Source of the DNA: Nannocystis exedens
GTDB lineage: Bacteria > Myxococcota_A > Polyangia > Nannocystales > Nannocystaceae
Assembly (NCBI RefSeq): GCF_002343915.1
Contig: NZ_NETK01000001.1
Coordinates: forward strand, 4,970,001-5,034,000
Length of the DNA stretch: 64,000 nt
Direction: 5' to 3'
Part shown: in pieces, positions 1 to 8,466 of the stretch
Layout: each line of letters starts with the position of its first letter
Position numbering within the stretch: the stretch's first letter is position 1
Translations under genes and position numbers: made by a program
The notes under the pieces: model-generated
Told to the model about the DNA's origin: nothing
Databases searched by the model: none
Seen by the model: the letters and a program-made list of their open reading frames with translations, nothing else

Positions 1-177
1 CGGCGCATGGAGGGCGAGGGTCCGCGCTGGCAGGCCATCGAGCAGCTGTTCGAGCTGCACGCGCGCCGCCTCGGCTTCAACACCGACCCGCCGCGGCTGC
101 CCGCCCAGGCGACCATGCGCGTCGAACCTGCCCCGAAGACCAGGCCCCGGCAGCGCTCGCTGTTCGGCGACGACTGA
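1..177 (+). CDS. 3' end of an unidentified protein (58 residues visible)
   Basis: The frame is open from base 1 and ends at TGA 175-177, so only the C-terminus is present. Visible residues include RWQAIEQLFELHARRLGF followed by a Pro/Arg-rich tail. The last residues, QRSLFGDD, resemble a sliding-clamp-binding peptide (QxxLF), which would suit a DNA replication or repair protein; that is inference from a very short motif. One copy of the window's palindromic motif (about 128-144) encodes part of the tail (EPAPKTRP), and more copies follow downstream. The rest of the gene lies outside the window, so the family cannot be named. Confidence 0.6.
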   Translation, partial: RRMEGEGPRWQAIEQLFELHARRLGFNTDPPRLPAQATMRVEPAPKTRPRQRSLFGDD

Positions 178-401
178 CCTCCTCCCACCTGCCCCCCGGG
201 GCCAGAGCACTCCCCCGAAACCGTGCGATCGTCCCCGGGTCCTGACCGAAGGGACAGCCGCCTCCTCTGCCCCTCCGCGCCTGCCCCGAAGGCCAGCCGC
301 CGCCTCCGCATCCACCTGCTCCGAAGACCAGCCGCCTCTGTTTCGCGCTGCCCTGAGCCCAGCCGCCGCGCCGGCGCTCCCACACCTGCCCCGAAGTTCA
401 G
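128..401. repeat. Array of seven short palindromic motifs
   Basis: Seven related copies of the form CCTGCCCCGAAGGCCAG lie at about 128-144, 187-205, 241-257, 280-296, 315-331, 347-362 and 385-401. Spacing is irregular (roughly 30-60 bp). Several copies are followed by CCGCCT. The first lies inside the C-terminus of the preceding gene; the others fill the spacer before the convergent methyltransferase gene. They are a CCTGCCC-type variant of the CCTGTCC..GGACAGG palindrome found throughout the window. No gene is seen in the spacer. Confidence 0.7.
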
Positions 402-412
402 CCCCCGCGTTC

Positions 413-1453
413 TCAGCTCCAGCGCGCCCGCACGATCCAGAACCCGGGGGCCTCCTGAACCTCGATCTGCGCTCGCGTGTCCTTCAGCACCTGGACCAGG
501 CGGCCCGAGCGATTGACCACGAACCATGCCTCGCCGCCCTCGCGCAGCCAGTGGGGCAGCGGTTTGACCAGCGCTGCGAACGCCTCCGGGGGCGCGTGGG
601 TCGGCGGGTTGACCAGCGCCAGCTCGACCGTCCCGCGCCACGGGTGGGCCGCGGGCAGCCCGTCGGACAGCAGCGCCTCGACGCGCTCGCAGCCGAGGCG
701 GGCCGCGTTCTCGCGCACCAGGCCGGCGGCGATCACGTTGCTCTCGACCGCCAGGACATGTCCTTTCGGCCATCTCTTGGCGGCCCACAGCGCCAGCGGC
801 CCGATCCCCGCCCCGAGGTCGATCACGCGGCGCGGCGTCGGCAGCTCGGCCGCGGCCAGCGCCGTCAGCAGCGCGCGGGTCCCGTCGTCGAGGTGTTTGC
901 GGCAGAACACCCCGGGCGCGGACAGCAGCGGCACCTCGCCGAGCAGTGGTTCGGCGATTTCGTAGCGCACCGCGAGCAGCTCGGCGGTCGCCTGTGGGTT
1001 GAAGCGGTCGGACTTCTCCGCGCTCAGCAGGTGGTAGCCGCGGTCGCGCGCCACCGTCTCGCACGAGCCGAGCAGCGCCTCGATCGTGCGGGCCAGCGAC
1101 GCCGCGCCCTTGTCTTTGCGGACGGCGCACAGGAGGCGTCCGCCGGGCAGCAGGACCGCGGCTGCGAGGGCCAGGCAGGCCTCGGAGAAATCCTTGCCGA
1201 GGTGCGCGCGCGGCCACACCGCGGCGGCACGGAAGCGCGGGGTGGTGTCGACTGCCCACGGAGCGACGAGCGCCGCCGGTGCCTCGGCAGACTGCTCGCG
1301 GACGTCGACGGCCCAGCGCGTGGCCCCCGGGCGCAGACCGGGCAGCGGTCCGCCGTACACCAGCGCCAGCGCTTGCGGCGGCAGCTCCTGAACCGCCTGG
1401 GCGAGCAGGCGCACGCCCGGGTCCGAGGGATTAAAGAGGTTCTCGCCCTGCAC
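413..1453 (-). CDS. RsmC/RlmG-like class I SAM-dependent methyltransferase
   Basis: The 346-residue protein has the two-domain layout of 16S/23S rRNA guanine-N2 methyltransferases: a degenerate N-terminal methyltransferase-like half and a catalytic C-terminal half. The SAM-binding motif I is VIDLGAGIGPLALWAA (about residues 210-225). The family motif IV appears as NPPTHAP where RsmC/RlmG have NPPFH, so the aromatic residue is replaced by Thr. It probably modifies guanine in rRNA, but the motif change leaves the exact substrate open. A palindromic motif copy at 754-773 encodes part of KRWPKGHVLAVESN between motifs I and II without breaking the frame. The gene is divergent from the SNF2 gene across a 396-bp spacer. 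Confidence 0.75.
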   Translation of the reverse strand: MQGENLFNPSDPGVRLLAQAVQELPPQALALVYGGPLPGLRPGATRWAVDVREQSAEAPAALVAPWAVDTTPRFRAAAVWPRAHLGKDFSEACLALAAAVLLPGGRLLCAVRKDKGAASLARTIEALLGSCETVARDRGYHLLSAEKSDRFNPQATAELLAVRYEIAEPLLGEVPLLSAPGVFCRKHLDDGTRALLTALAAAELPTPRRVIDLGAGIGPLALWAAKRWPKGHVLAVESNVIAAGLVRENAARLGCERVEALLSDGLPAAHPWRGTVELALVNPPTHAPPEAFAALVKPLPHWLREGGEAWFVVNRSGRLVQVLKDTRAQIEVQEAPGFWIVRARWS

Positions 1454-1849
1454 GGCGCGGAGGGATAACAGCGGGGCGCCTGGCGCGCAATTCAGCTCGT
1501 GTGATCGCGGTCGTCATCGCCTTCGCCCGCGTCAGCGCACGCACGGGAGCGACCCGGGCGAACGCCCCCGGAGCGGCCCCTGCATGCGCACCCGACACCG
1601 CCTTCACCCGTGATCGGGCGCGGGCTGCCAGGCAAATGCGCCCCGATGCAAGATTGGGGGTGGACCCGCGATACGGCCCGTGTTAAAGCACCTGCGGACC
1701 CTCCGCCGACCTGGCGTGTATTCGCCGCGGTCGCCGTCGGGCCCATGTGCTTGTTGGAGCTCTCGGCGACTCCTCCGCGGGTCGCCGCGCGGGTCCGGCT
1801 ACCGAGGCGTGGCCGCCCGTGTCTGGCCCGTCATCGTCCCAGGATCTGC
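1454..1849. other. Gene-free divergent spacer (396 bp)
   Basis: The RsmC-like gene (leftward) and the SNF2 gene (rightward) both start at the edges of this spacer, so it must hold both promoters. The SNF2 frame stays open back to about 1610. However, the upstream translation is Arg/Pro-rich with no family resemblance, and a reasonable GTG start with AGGATC upstream lies at 1850. No clear promoter, RNA or repeat was recognised. Confidence 0.4.
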
Positions 1850-4800
1850 GTGTCCACACTCGAAGCGTTCCTCCCCCTGTTCGAGCCGGAGTCGCTGGCG
1901 AAGATCGCCAGCAAGAAGGCGTACGCCGCCGGCGTCGAGCTGTTCGAGGCCAAGGCCGTCAGCGACATCGTCTTCGCCGGTAACTGTCTCAAAGGCAAGG
2001 TCAAGGGGTCGCATCCGCAGCCGCACGCGACGACCATCAAGCTGCTCGAGTCGGGCGCCGTCGAGGCGATGTGCGACTGCCCGACCTTCACCGACGGCTG
2101 GGAGAAGTTCTGCCACCACGCCGTCGCGCTGGCGCTCGCGCTGCGCAAGCAGTACCAGGCCGGCGGCGAGATCACGATGACGCAGAACCCGTGGACCGCC
2201 GAGGTCACGGGCACCGGCGCCAACGCCCAGCGCTACACGATCGAGGCGCGGCGCGGCAACTGGCACGTCATGGTCTTCCGCGGCGGCGGCACGCCGGTGG
2301 TCAGCCGGCGGCGCTACGAGGGCATGAGCCCGGCCGACCGCGTCATCCATCACTACCTCTCGCAGGAGGTCGACGACGCCGACGACGGCGGCCACGTCAT
2401 CGACGACATGGCGCTCTCGGGCCTCCTCTACTTCGCCCGCGTCGGCAGCACCGTCAGCCTCAAGGGCGTCGGCAAGCTGCAGTTCGCCGGCGAGCCGCTG
2501 ACCCTGCGCGTGCGCGCCGAGCCGCGCCCGGGCGACAACAGCGTCGTCTTGCACGCCTTCCTCGAGCAGCGCAGCACCGGCCGCGACCTCGAGGTGCCGG
2601 CGGGTCGCATCATCGGCGGCGCGCCGACCTGGTTCCTCTTGCCCGAGACCGCCGAGGTCTTCCTCGTCCCCGACACCCCGCCGTGGGTGCTCGAGGCCGT
2701 CGCCAAGCAGCCGCGGATCGTCATGGACGCCCGCGTCAGCGCCCAGGCGATGGACGCCCTCAGCGAGTCGCTCAAGACCGTCGGCGTCCCGCATCAAGAC
2801 CTGTTCGCGCTCGCCTCCGACTCGCGCAAGATCGACGCCATCATCGCCACCGTCGAGGGCGACGCCTCGCAGATCAAGGTCGCGCTGGCGGCCCGCTACG
2901 GCAACGTCACCATCGGCATCACCGGCAGCGAGCCCGAGTCGGCGCGCTACACCATCAACCTCGGCGACCAGCCGCTCAGCTTCTACCGCGACCTCGAGGG
3001 CGAGGCCGTGGCCCGCAAGGCGCTGACCGACCTCAACCTCAAGTACAACCCCGACGCCGACGGCTTCGTCGCCACCGGCGACGCCGCCGTCGAGTTTACG
3101 ATCGTGGGCATCCCGCTCCTGCCCGAGACGTGGGAGAAGCGGGTCCCGCAGCTGCCGCGCGTGCGCAGCAAGTCGCCGACCCCGCGGCTGTCGGTGCGCA
3201 GCAAGGAGGGCAGCGTGCTCGACCTCGACGCCATCGTCGACGTCGAGGGCGAGGAGGACCTGATCTCCTTCCGCGACCTCCTGCGCTGGCTGCACGAGGG
3301 CCGGCGGTGGATCACCCTCGCCGACGGCTCGGTCGCCAAGCTCGACCCGCAGATCCTCCAGCCCGTGGCCGAGGCCGCCGGCGCGATCGAGTTCGACAAG
3401 AAGGGCCACGCCGAGATCAGCACGCTCGAGCTCGGCACCTTGACCCGCCTGCTCGGCGCCGTGCCCTCGGCCGACGTCGCCAAGGAGGTCAAGCGGCTGA
3501 TGGAGAACATGACCGGCGAGCGCTCGGCCAAGGCGCCCAAGCGGGCCAAGACGCTCAACGCCAAGCTGCGCGAGTACCAGCGCTCCGGCTTCGCGTGGCT
3601 GTGGCAGCTCCACGAGAACCAGATGACCGGCATCCTGGCCGACGACATGGGCCTCGGCAAGACGGTCCAGGCGCTCGCGCTGCTGACGAAGGCCAAGGAG
3701 GAGGAGGGCGACCAGCCGACGCTGATCGTCTGCCCGACCTCGGTGCTGAGCGTGTGGAAGCAGGAGGTCAAGAAGTGGGCCCCGAGCCTCGTGCTGACCA
3801 CCTGGCACGGCGCCGACCGGGCCGAGAACCGGCGCATGCTCAAGAAGGCGGACGTCGTCGTCACGACCTACGCGATCTTGCGCCGCGACATCGACGAGCT
3901 GAGCAAGATCCGCTGGCGCTACGCCCTGCTCGACGAGGCGCAGTACATCAAGAACTGGGCCACCACCACCGCCAAGAGCGCCAAGCAGCTGACCGCCGAC
4001 CACCGCCTCGCGCTCACCGGCACCCCGGTCGAGAACCACCTCGCCGACCTCTGGGCGATCTTCGACTTCCTCGCGCCCAACTTCCTCGGCAAGCTGTCCG
4101 ACTTCCAGAAGAACTACGTGCGCCCGATCGAGGACGGCGACACCAAGACGCTCGAGGCCCTGCGCGCGCGCATCCGGCCGTTCGTCATGCGCCGCAAGAA
4201 GGAGGACGTCGCCCAGGAGCTGCCGCCGAAGACCGAGCAGACGCTGTTCGTGCAGTTCGGCCGCAGCCAGCTCGGCCTCTACAACCGGATCCTCAAGACC
4301 GCGAAGGACGAGATCAAGGGCCGCATCGAGGAGGTCGGCCTCGAGAAGTCGCAGATGACGATCCTCGCCGCGCTCACGCGCCTGCGCCAGGTCTGCTGCG
4401 ACCCGCGCCTGCTCGGCCTGCCCGACGCGTCGACCTTGCCGCCGTCGGCCAAGCTCGAGGCGTTCAAGGAGCTCATGGCCGACTGCGTCGGCTCCGGGCG
4501 CAAGGTTTTGGTGTTCTCGCAGTTCGTCGAGATGCAGAAGCTGCTCGGCGACGCCCTCACCGAGCTGAAGATCCCCTACCTCTGGCTGCACGGCGGCACC
4601 AAGAACCGCGAGGAGCTGGTCCAGCAGTTCCAGAGCAAGGCCGGCCCGCCGGTGTTCCTCATCTCGCTCAAGGCCGGCGGCTCCGGCCTCACGCTGACCG
4701 AAGCGGACACCGTCGTCCACTTCGACCCGTGGTGGAACCCGGCCGTCGAGGACCAGGCCACCGACCGCGCCCACCGCATCGGCCAGGACAAGCCCGTCAT

Positions 4801-4981
4801 GGTCTACCGCCTGGTGTGCGAGGACACCGTCGAGCAGAAGATGGTCGAGCTCGGCGCCCGCAAGCGCGAGGTCGCCGAGAGCGCGCTCGGCCGCGACGTG
4901 TCGGCCGGCAAGAAGCTCACGATGGAAGACGTCGAGGCGCTGCTCGAGAGCCCGAGCGCCGCGGCGACCTGGGACCAGTGA
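1850..4981 (+). CDS. SWIM zinc-finger SNF2-family DNA-dependent ATPase (RapA/HepA-like)
   Basis: This 1043-residue protein joins an N-terminal SWIM zinc finger (CDC...FCHH, about residues 74-92) to a long middle region and a C-terminal Snf2 helicase engine. Visible motifs are I (DDMGLGKTVQAL, about residue 600), II (DEAQ, about 694), III (LTGTPVENHLADLW), V (SLKAGGSGLTLTEADTVVHFD) and VI (DQATDRAHRIGQ). Such proteins translocate on double-stranded DNA or remodel protein-DNA complexes, including stalled RNA polymerase; the SWIM domain binds DNA or protein. GTG 1850 was chosen because recognisable family sequence (STLEAFLPLFEPE) starts there; longer starts would add low-quality residues. The oxidoreductase gene follows 7 bp downstream, so the two are probably co-transcribed. 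Confidence 0.9.
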   Translation: MSTLEAFLPLFEPESLAKIASKKAYAAGVELFEAKAVSDIVFAGNCLKGKVKGSHPQPHATTIKLLESGAVEAMCDCPTFTDGWEKFCHHAVALALALRKQYQAGGEITMTQNPWTAEVTGTGANAQRYTIEARRGNWHVMVFRGGGTPVVSRRRYEGMSPADRVIHHYLSQEVDDADDGGHVIDDMALSGLLYFARVGSTVSLKGVGKLQFAGEPLTLRVRAEPRPGDNSVVLHAFLEQRSTGRDLEVPAGRIIGGAPTWFLLPETAEVFLVPDTPPWVLEAVAKQPRIVMDARVSAQAMDALSESLKTVGVPHQDLFALASDSRKIDAIIATVEGDASQIKVALAARYGNVTIGITGSEPESARYTINLGDQPLSFYRDLEGEAVARKALTDLNLKYNPDADGFVATGDAAVEFTIVGIPLLPETWEKRVPQLPRVRSKSPTPRLSVRSKEGSVLDLDAIVDVEGEEDLISFRDLLRWLHEGRRWITLADGSVAKLDPQILQPVAEAAGAIEFDKKGHAEISTLELGTLTRLLGAVPSADVAKEVKRLMENMTGERSAKAPKRAKTLNAKLREYQRSGFAWLWQLHENQMTGILADDMGLGKTVQALALLTKAKEEEGDQPTLIVCPTSVLSVWKQEVKKWAPSLVLTTWHGADRAENRRMLKKADVVVTTYAILRRDIDELSKIRWRYALLDEAQYIKNWATTTAKSAKQLTADHRLALTGTPVENHLADLWAIFDFLAPNFLGKLSDFQKNYVRPIEDGDTKTLEALRARIRPFVMRRKKEDVAQELPPKTEQTLFVQFGRSQLGLYNRILKTAKDEIKGRIEEVGLEKSQMTILAALTRLRQVCCDPRLLGLPDASTLPPSAKLEAFKELMADCVGSGRKVLVFSQFVEMQKLLGDALTELKIPYLWLHGGTKNREELVQQFQSKAGPPVFLISLKAGGSGLTLTEADTVVHFDPWWNPAVEDQATDRAHRIGQDKPVMVYRLVCEDTVEQKMVELGARKREVAESALGRDVSAGKKLTMEDVEALLESPSAAATWDQ

Positions 4982-4988
4982 GGACACC

Positions 4989-6512
4989 ATGACCGGCGAC
5001 CCCGACGCGATCGTCATCGGCTCCGGCCCCAACGGCCTGGTCGCCGCCTGCATGCTCGCGCGCGCCGGCCTGCGCGTGCTCGTGTGCGAGGCCCACCCGC
5101 GGCGCTGGGGCGGCGCGCTCGGCTCCGAGGAGGCGACGCTGCCCGGCTTCGTCCACGACGTCGGCGCCGCGTTCTTCCCGTTCCCGCGCATCAGCCCGGC
5201 CTTCCGCGCCCTCGAGCTCGAGAAGCAGGGCGTCGAGCTGTGCTTCGCCGAGTTCGACAGCTGTCACCCCGCGCCCGACGGCTCGGTCGCGTGCATCAGC
5301 CGCGACCTCGACCTCTGCGCCCGTCACTTCGGCGACCCGCGCGACGGCGAGACCTTCGCCGCGCTGGCTCGCTGGTACCGCGGGGTCGAGCCGGCGGTGC
5401 TGGGCATCTTGCTCAACACGCTGCCGACGATCTCACCTGTCCTGAAGTTACTGCCGTTCGGGATCTTCAAGCTCGCGCGGATCTTGCTGTCCTCGGGGGC
5501 AGGTCTGGCGCGGCGGCTGTTCCGCGGCGAGGCGGCCCGGCGCGTCATGCCGGGCCTCGCGCTGCATGTCGACGTCGGCCCGCGCGACCCGCTCGGCGCC
5601 GCGCTCGGCTTCATGCTCGGCATGACCGCGACCACCGGCGGCTACTCGAGCCCGCGCGGCGGGGCGCAGGTGCTGGCCGACGCGATGGTCGCCGACCTGC
5701 GGCGCCACGGCGGCGAGATCCGCCTCGCCAGCCGCGTCGACCGGGTCCTCACGGAGGGTCGCCGGGCTGTCGGCGTCCGCCTCGCCGACGGCACCGAGCT
5801 GCGCGCGGCCCGTCGCGCCGTGCTCGCCGACACCGCAGCCGCGTCACTCCTGCTCGACCTCGTCGAGCGCGACCTCGTCCCCAGGCGCGTGGTCCGCTTC
5901 ATGGAGAAGTTCCCGCAGGGCTGGGGCACCTTCAAGGTCGATTGGGCGCTGTCGTCGCCGGTGCCGTGGGCTGTCCCCGAGGCCAGGCGCGCCGCGGTCG
6001 TCCACGCCGGTGACAGCCTCGCCGACCTCGAGCGGTTCACCGCCCAGGTCCGTCGCGGAGAACTCCCCGACAACCCCTACCTGGTCGTCGGTCAGCAGAG
6101 CCTCGCCGACCCGACGCGCGCCCCGGCCGGCAAGCACACGCTGTGGGCATACTCGCGCGTGCCGAGCCGGCCCGCCGGCGGCTGGCAGGCCCACGCCGAG
6201 GCCTTCGCCGACCGCGTCGACGCCCGCATCGAGGGTCTCGCGCCCGGCTTCCGCAGCACCGTGCTCGCGCGCCGGATCGTCGCGCCACCTGACCTCGAGG
6301 CCATGGACGCCAACCTCGTCAGCGGCGACCTCGGCGGCGGCTCGAACGCCTGGCACCGCCAGCTCATCTTCCGGCCGATCTTCCCGTACTTCCGCCACCG
6401 CATGCCCGTCGAGGGTCTCTACCTGTGCTCGAGCTACGCCCATCCGGGCGCAGGTGTGCACGGCATGTGCGGCTACAACGCGGCCCACATCGCGCTGCGC
6501 GACCTCGGCTGA
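4989..6512 (+). CDS. Phytoene-desaturase-like FAD/NAD(P)-dependent oxidoreductase
   Basis: The 507-residue protein starts with a Rossmann dinucleotide-binding fingerprint, IVIGSGPNGLVAACMLARAG, followed by an acidic residue ending the second strand (CEAHP) and a GG doublet. This is the FAD-binding layout of CrtI/phytoene dehydrogenase-like proteins. The C-terminal PVEGLYLCSSYAHPGAGVHGMCGYNAA is the usual second FAD contact near the end of the family. A carotenoid or lipid substrate is possible, but no carotenoid genes are nearby, so the substrate is unknown. Motif copies occur at 5487-5503 and 5971-5987. ATG 4989 follows the SNF2 stop by 7 bp with a GTGAGGACACC leader. The pairing with an SNF2 ATPase may be only positional. 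Confidence 0.85.
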   Translation: MTGDPDAIVIGSGPNGLVAACMLARAGLRVLVCEAHPRRWGGALGSEEATLPGFVHDVGAAFFPFPRISPAFRALELEKQGVELCFAEFDSCHPAPDGSVACISRDLDLCARHFGDPRDGETFAALARWYRGVEPAVLGILLNTLPTISPVLKLLPFGIFKLARILLSSGAGLARRLFRGEAARRVMPGLALHVDVGPRDPLGAALGFMLGMTATTGGYSSPRGGAQVLADAMVADLRRHGGEIRLASRVDRVLTEGRRAVGVRLADGTELRAARRAVLADTAAASLLLDLVERDLVPRRVVRFMEKFPQGWGTFKVDWALSSPVPWAVPEARRAAVVHAGDSLADLERFTAQVRRGELPDNPYLVVGQQSLADPTRAPAGKHTLWAYSRVPSRPAGGWQAHAEAFADRVDARIEGLAPGFRSTVLARRIVAPPDLEAMDANLVSGDLGGGSNAWHRQLIFRPIFPYFRHRMPVEGLYLCSSYAHPGAGVHGMCGYNAAHIALRDLG

Positions 6513-7002
6513 GCTCCGCCTTCATCGGCCTCGATCGCGACGCCGACGCTCGCGGCGAGGCTCGATGCGGAAGACCTCGCCGTCCTCGACCGTGGTCCGC
6601 GAGCAGGGCCGGGTTCGATGCCGGCGGCGGCCTGATGGACACGACGGATCGCACCACGTCACCGGCGTCCTCGCGCGAACTCGATCCCCTTTGCGACCGG
6701 GGCCTTCGCCGGCGCTGCGATCGTGCGTGACGGATTGCCGTCGGCGTACGCGCTGCTCTTGCGACCTCGTCCGCTCGACGGCGCGCAGGTCACGTCGTGC
6801 GAGACATTCGTGCTCGGCGACGCGTCGATCGCCGTCGCAGCTCCAGCAACCCCGGATAAAAGCCGCCTCGCCGCGTCACCCGAACACATCTGCACGCTTC
6901 GCCCTGAGAGCGCCCCGGTGATGACCGCGTGAGGCTGTGCGCGCGCCGACGCGCGAGCGAGTGCGTCGCCACGCGGCGGCGCACTCGCTACCATCGACCG
7001 GC
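6513..7002. other. Gene-free stretch with possible coding remnant
   Basis: Only short, poorly biased frames are present. One stretch around 6700-6930 reads as RDGLPSAYALLLRPRPLDGAQ, which could be a decayed gene, but no family is recognised. The last 35 bp hold a strong hairpin described separately. Confidence 0.35.
6956..6989 (+). promoter_or_regulatory. Strong hairpin just upstream of lipoprotein start
   Basis: Arms 6956-6970 and 6975-6989 are reverse complements over 15 positions with one G-T mismatch, around a 4-nt loop (ACGC). The hairpin ends 13 bp before ATG 7003, so in the mRNA it would sit at or beside the ribosome-binding site. No U-tract follows, so a leader or regulatory structure is more likely than a classical terminator. 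Confidence 0.5.
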
Positions 7003-8130
7003 ATGAAAACCTGGTTAGGTCCTCTCTCTGCGCTGCTCGGCGCCGCGATCGTCCTCGCCGCCCCGGGCTGCGGCAACACCAACAATAACGTCACCGCCTC
7101 CGAGAGCGGCTCCGACTCCGACGCCACCGCCGGCCCGACCTCCACCGCCACCGACGGCACGGTCACCGCGAGCGGCAGCGACAGCGACAGCGGCGAGACC
7201 GAGGGCACCGGCTCGGCCAGCATGACCTCGCTGCCGACCACCGGCGACCCGACCGCGGGCACCGACACCTCGCAGACGACGTCGACCACCGACCCCGACA
7301 CGACCTCGACCACGAGCCCCGTCAGCACCACCGGCCCCGACACCGCCACCGATCCGGGCACCTCGAGCACGACGGACAGCGGCACGACCGAGCCCGACTG
7401 TGTCCCCGCGGGCGACGAGGTGTGCAACGACCTCGACGACGACTGCAACGGCATCGTCGACGACGTCGACGTCGGCGGCGACGGCATCTGCGACTGCCTC
7501 AACATCGCCATCTTCGGCAACGAGGGCGCCAACCCCTCCGCCGAGTTCCAGGCCTGGCTCGAAGCCCAGGGCACCCAGGTCGACCGGATCTCCCTCGACA
7601 TCACCCCGATCGATGCGGTCACCCTCGACAAGTACGACATCGTCATCCTCGACTGGCTGGTCCGCACCTACAGCGCCGACGAGGCCGCCCTCATCAAGAC
7701 CTGGGTCGACGGCGGCGGCGGGCTGATGTCGATGACCGGTCACACCAACAACCAGACCGTGGTCGAGCGCCCGAACTCGATCATCGCTCCGATGGGCCTG
7801 GCCTACAACGCGAGCCAGGGCTTCTTCAGCGGCCCGGTGACGCAATGGGCGCAGCACCCGATCACCCAGGGCATCACCTCGGTGTCGTTCTACGGCGGCC
7901 TCTACATCGACATCACCGACGACGGCGTCGCCACCAATGAGGTCATCGGCACCCTGCCGCAGGGTCCCGTCGCGGTGGCGCAGGTCCGCAACGACGGCAA
8001 GCTGTTCATCTTCGGCGACGAGTGGATCGAGTTCGACTCGGAGTGGCAGCAGATCCCGCAGATCAAGCAGTTCTGGGTCAACATCCTCGCGTGGCTGTCG
8101 CCGCAGAATTTCTGCACGATCCCGCAGTGA
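7003..8130 (+). CDS. Lipoprotein with Thr/Ser/Asp-rich linker, MopE-like motif and ThuA/GATase1-like domain
   Basis: The 375-residue protein starts MKTWLGPLSALLGAAIVLAAPGC, a lipoprotein signal with Cys about residue 23. A long Ser/Thr/Asp/Gly linker (about residues 24-125) follows. Next comes a Cys-rich motif, CVPAGDEVCNDLDDDCNGIVDD, of the acidic MopE-type metal-binding repeat common in myxobacterial surface proteins. The remaining roughly 220 residues (starting LNIAIFGNEGANPSAEFQAW, with DIVILDWLVRTY and WVDGGGGLMSMTGH) look like a ThuA/class I glutamine-amidotransferase-like fold. A catalytic role is not established. An earlier ATG at 6937 was rejected because it precedes the signal peptide. 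The product is probably displayed on the cell surface. Confidence 0.75.
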   Translation: MKTWLGPLSALLGAAIVLAAPGCGNTNNNVTASESGSDSDATAGPTSTATDGTVTASGSDSDSGETEGTGSASMTSLPTTGDPTAGTDTSQTTSTTDPDTTSTTSPVSTTGPDTATDPGTSSTTDSGTTEPDCVPAGDEVCNDLDDDCNGIVDDVDVGGDGICDCLNIAIFGNEGANPSAEFQAWLEAQGTQVDRISLDITPIDAVTLDKYDIVILDWLVRTYSADEAALIKTWVDGGGGLMSMTGHTNNQTVVERPNSIIAPMGLAYNASQGFFSGPVTQWAQHPITQGITSVSFYGGLYIDITDDGVATNEVIGTLPQGPVAVAQVRNDGKLFIFGDEWIEFDSEWQQIPQIKQFWVNILAWLSPQNFCTIPQ

Positions 8131-8466
8131 GCGGACGGGTGAGCTCGTCACCGGCGAGCCCGGCCGAGCCGCTCCCGCCCTGGCCGGCGGCCCGATCGTG
8201 ACGGCCTGTCCTCGCGCCCGCCCGACGCCCGTCACTCGCGGGCGTGGCAAGCCCGAGACGCCAGGACCGCCGCTGCTCGCACGGACGACCTGTCTCTTGT
8301 GCCATGTCTCTTCGCGCCGCTCGGCGTCACGCGAGCGTGGCGAATACGTCGTTCCAGTTTTTACCCCGCGTCAATTACCCGTTTCACGACGCATGCCTCT
8401 TCGCGCCGCTCGACGCGCGCCGCGCGCGATCGACCCTGTCTCTTGTGACATGTCCCTTCGCGCCGC
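8131..8466. other. Convergent spacer with two 34-bp direct repeats
   Basis: No gene was recognised between the convergent lipoprotein and HTTM genes. The spacer holds two near-identical 34-bp repeats at 8289-8322 and 8435-8468, each consisting of the palindromic motif (CCTGTCTCTTGTG, then CATGTC) followed by YCTTCGCGCCGCTC. The second overlaps the HTTM stop codon at 8467-8469. A related fragment, GCATGCCTCTTCGCGCCGCTC, lies between them near 8391-8411. Either copy could act as a bidirectional transcription end. Confidence 0.55.

Noticed and set aside
1799..5191. 1130-codon open frame on the minus strand opposite the SNF2 gene
   Set aside because: It is antisense to a gene with clear helicase motifs, and its translation is low-complexity, rich in Ala/Asp/Leu/Val, with no family resemblance. 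GC-rich codon bias leaves antisense frames open.
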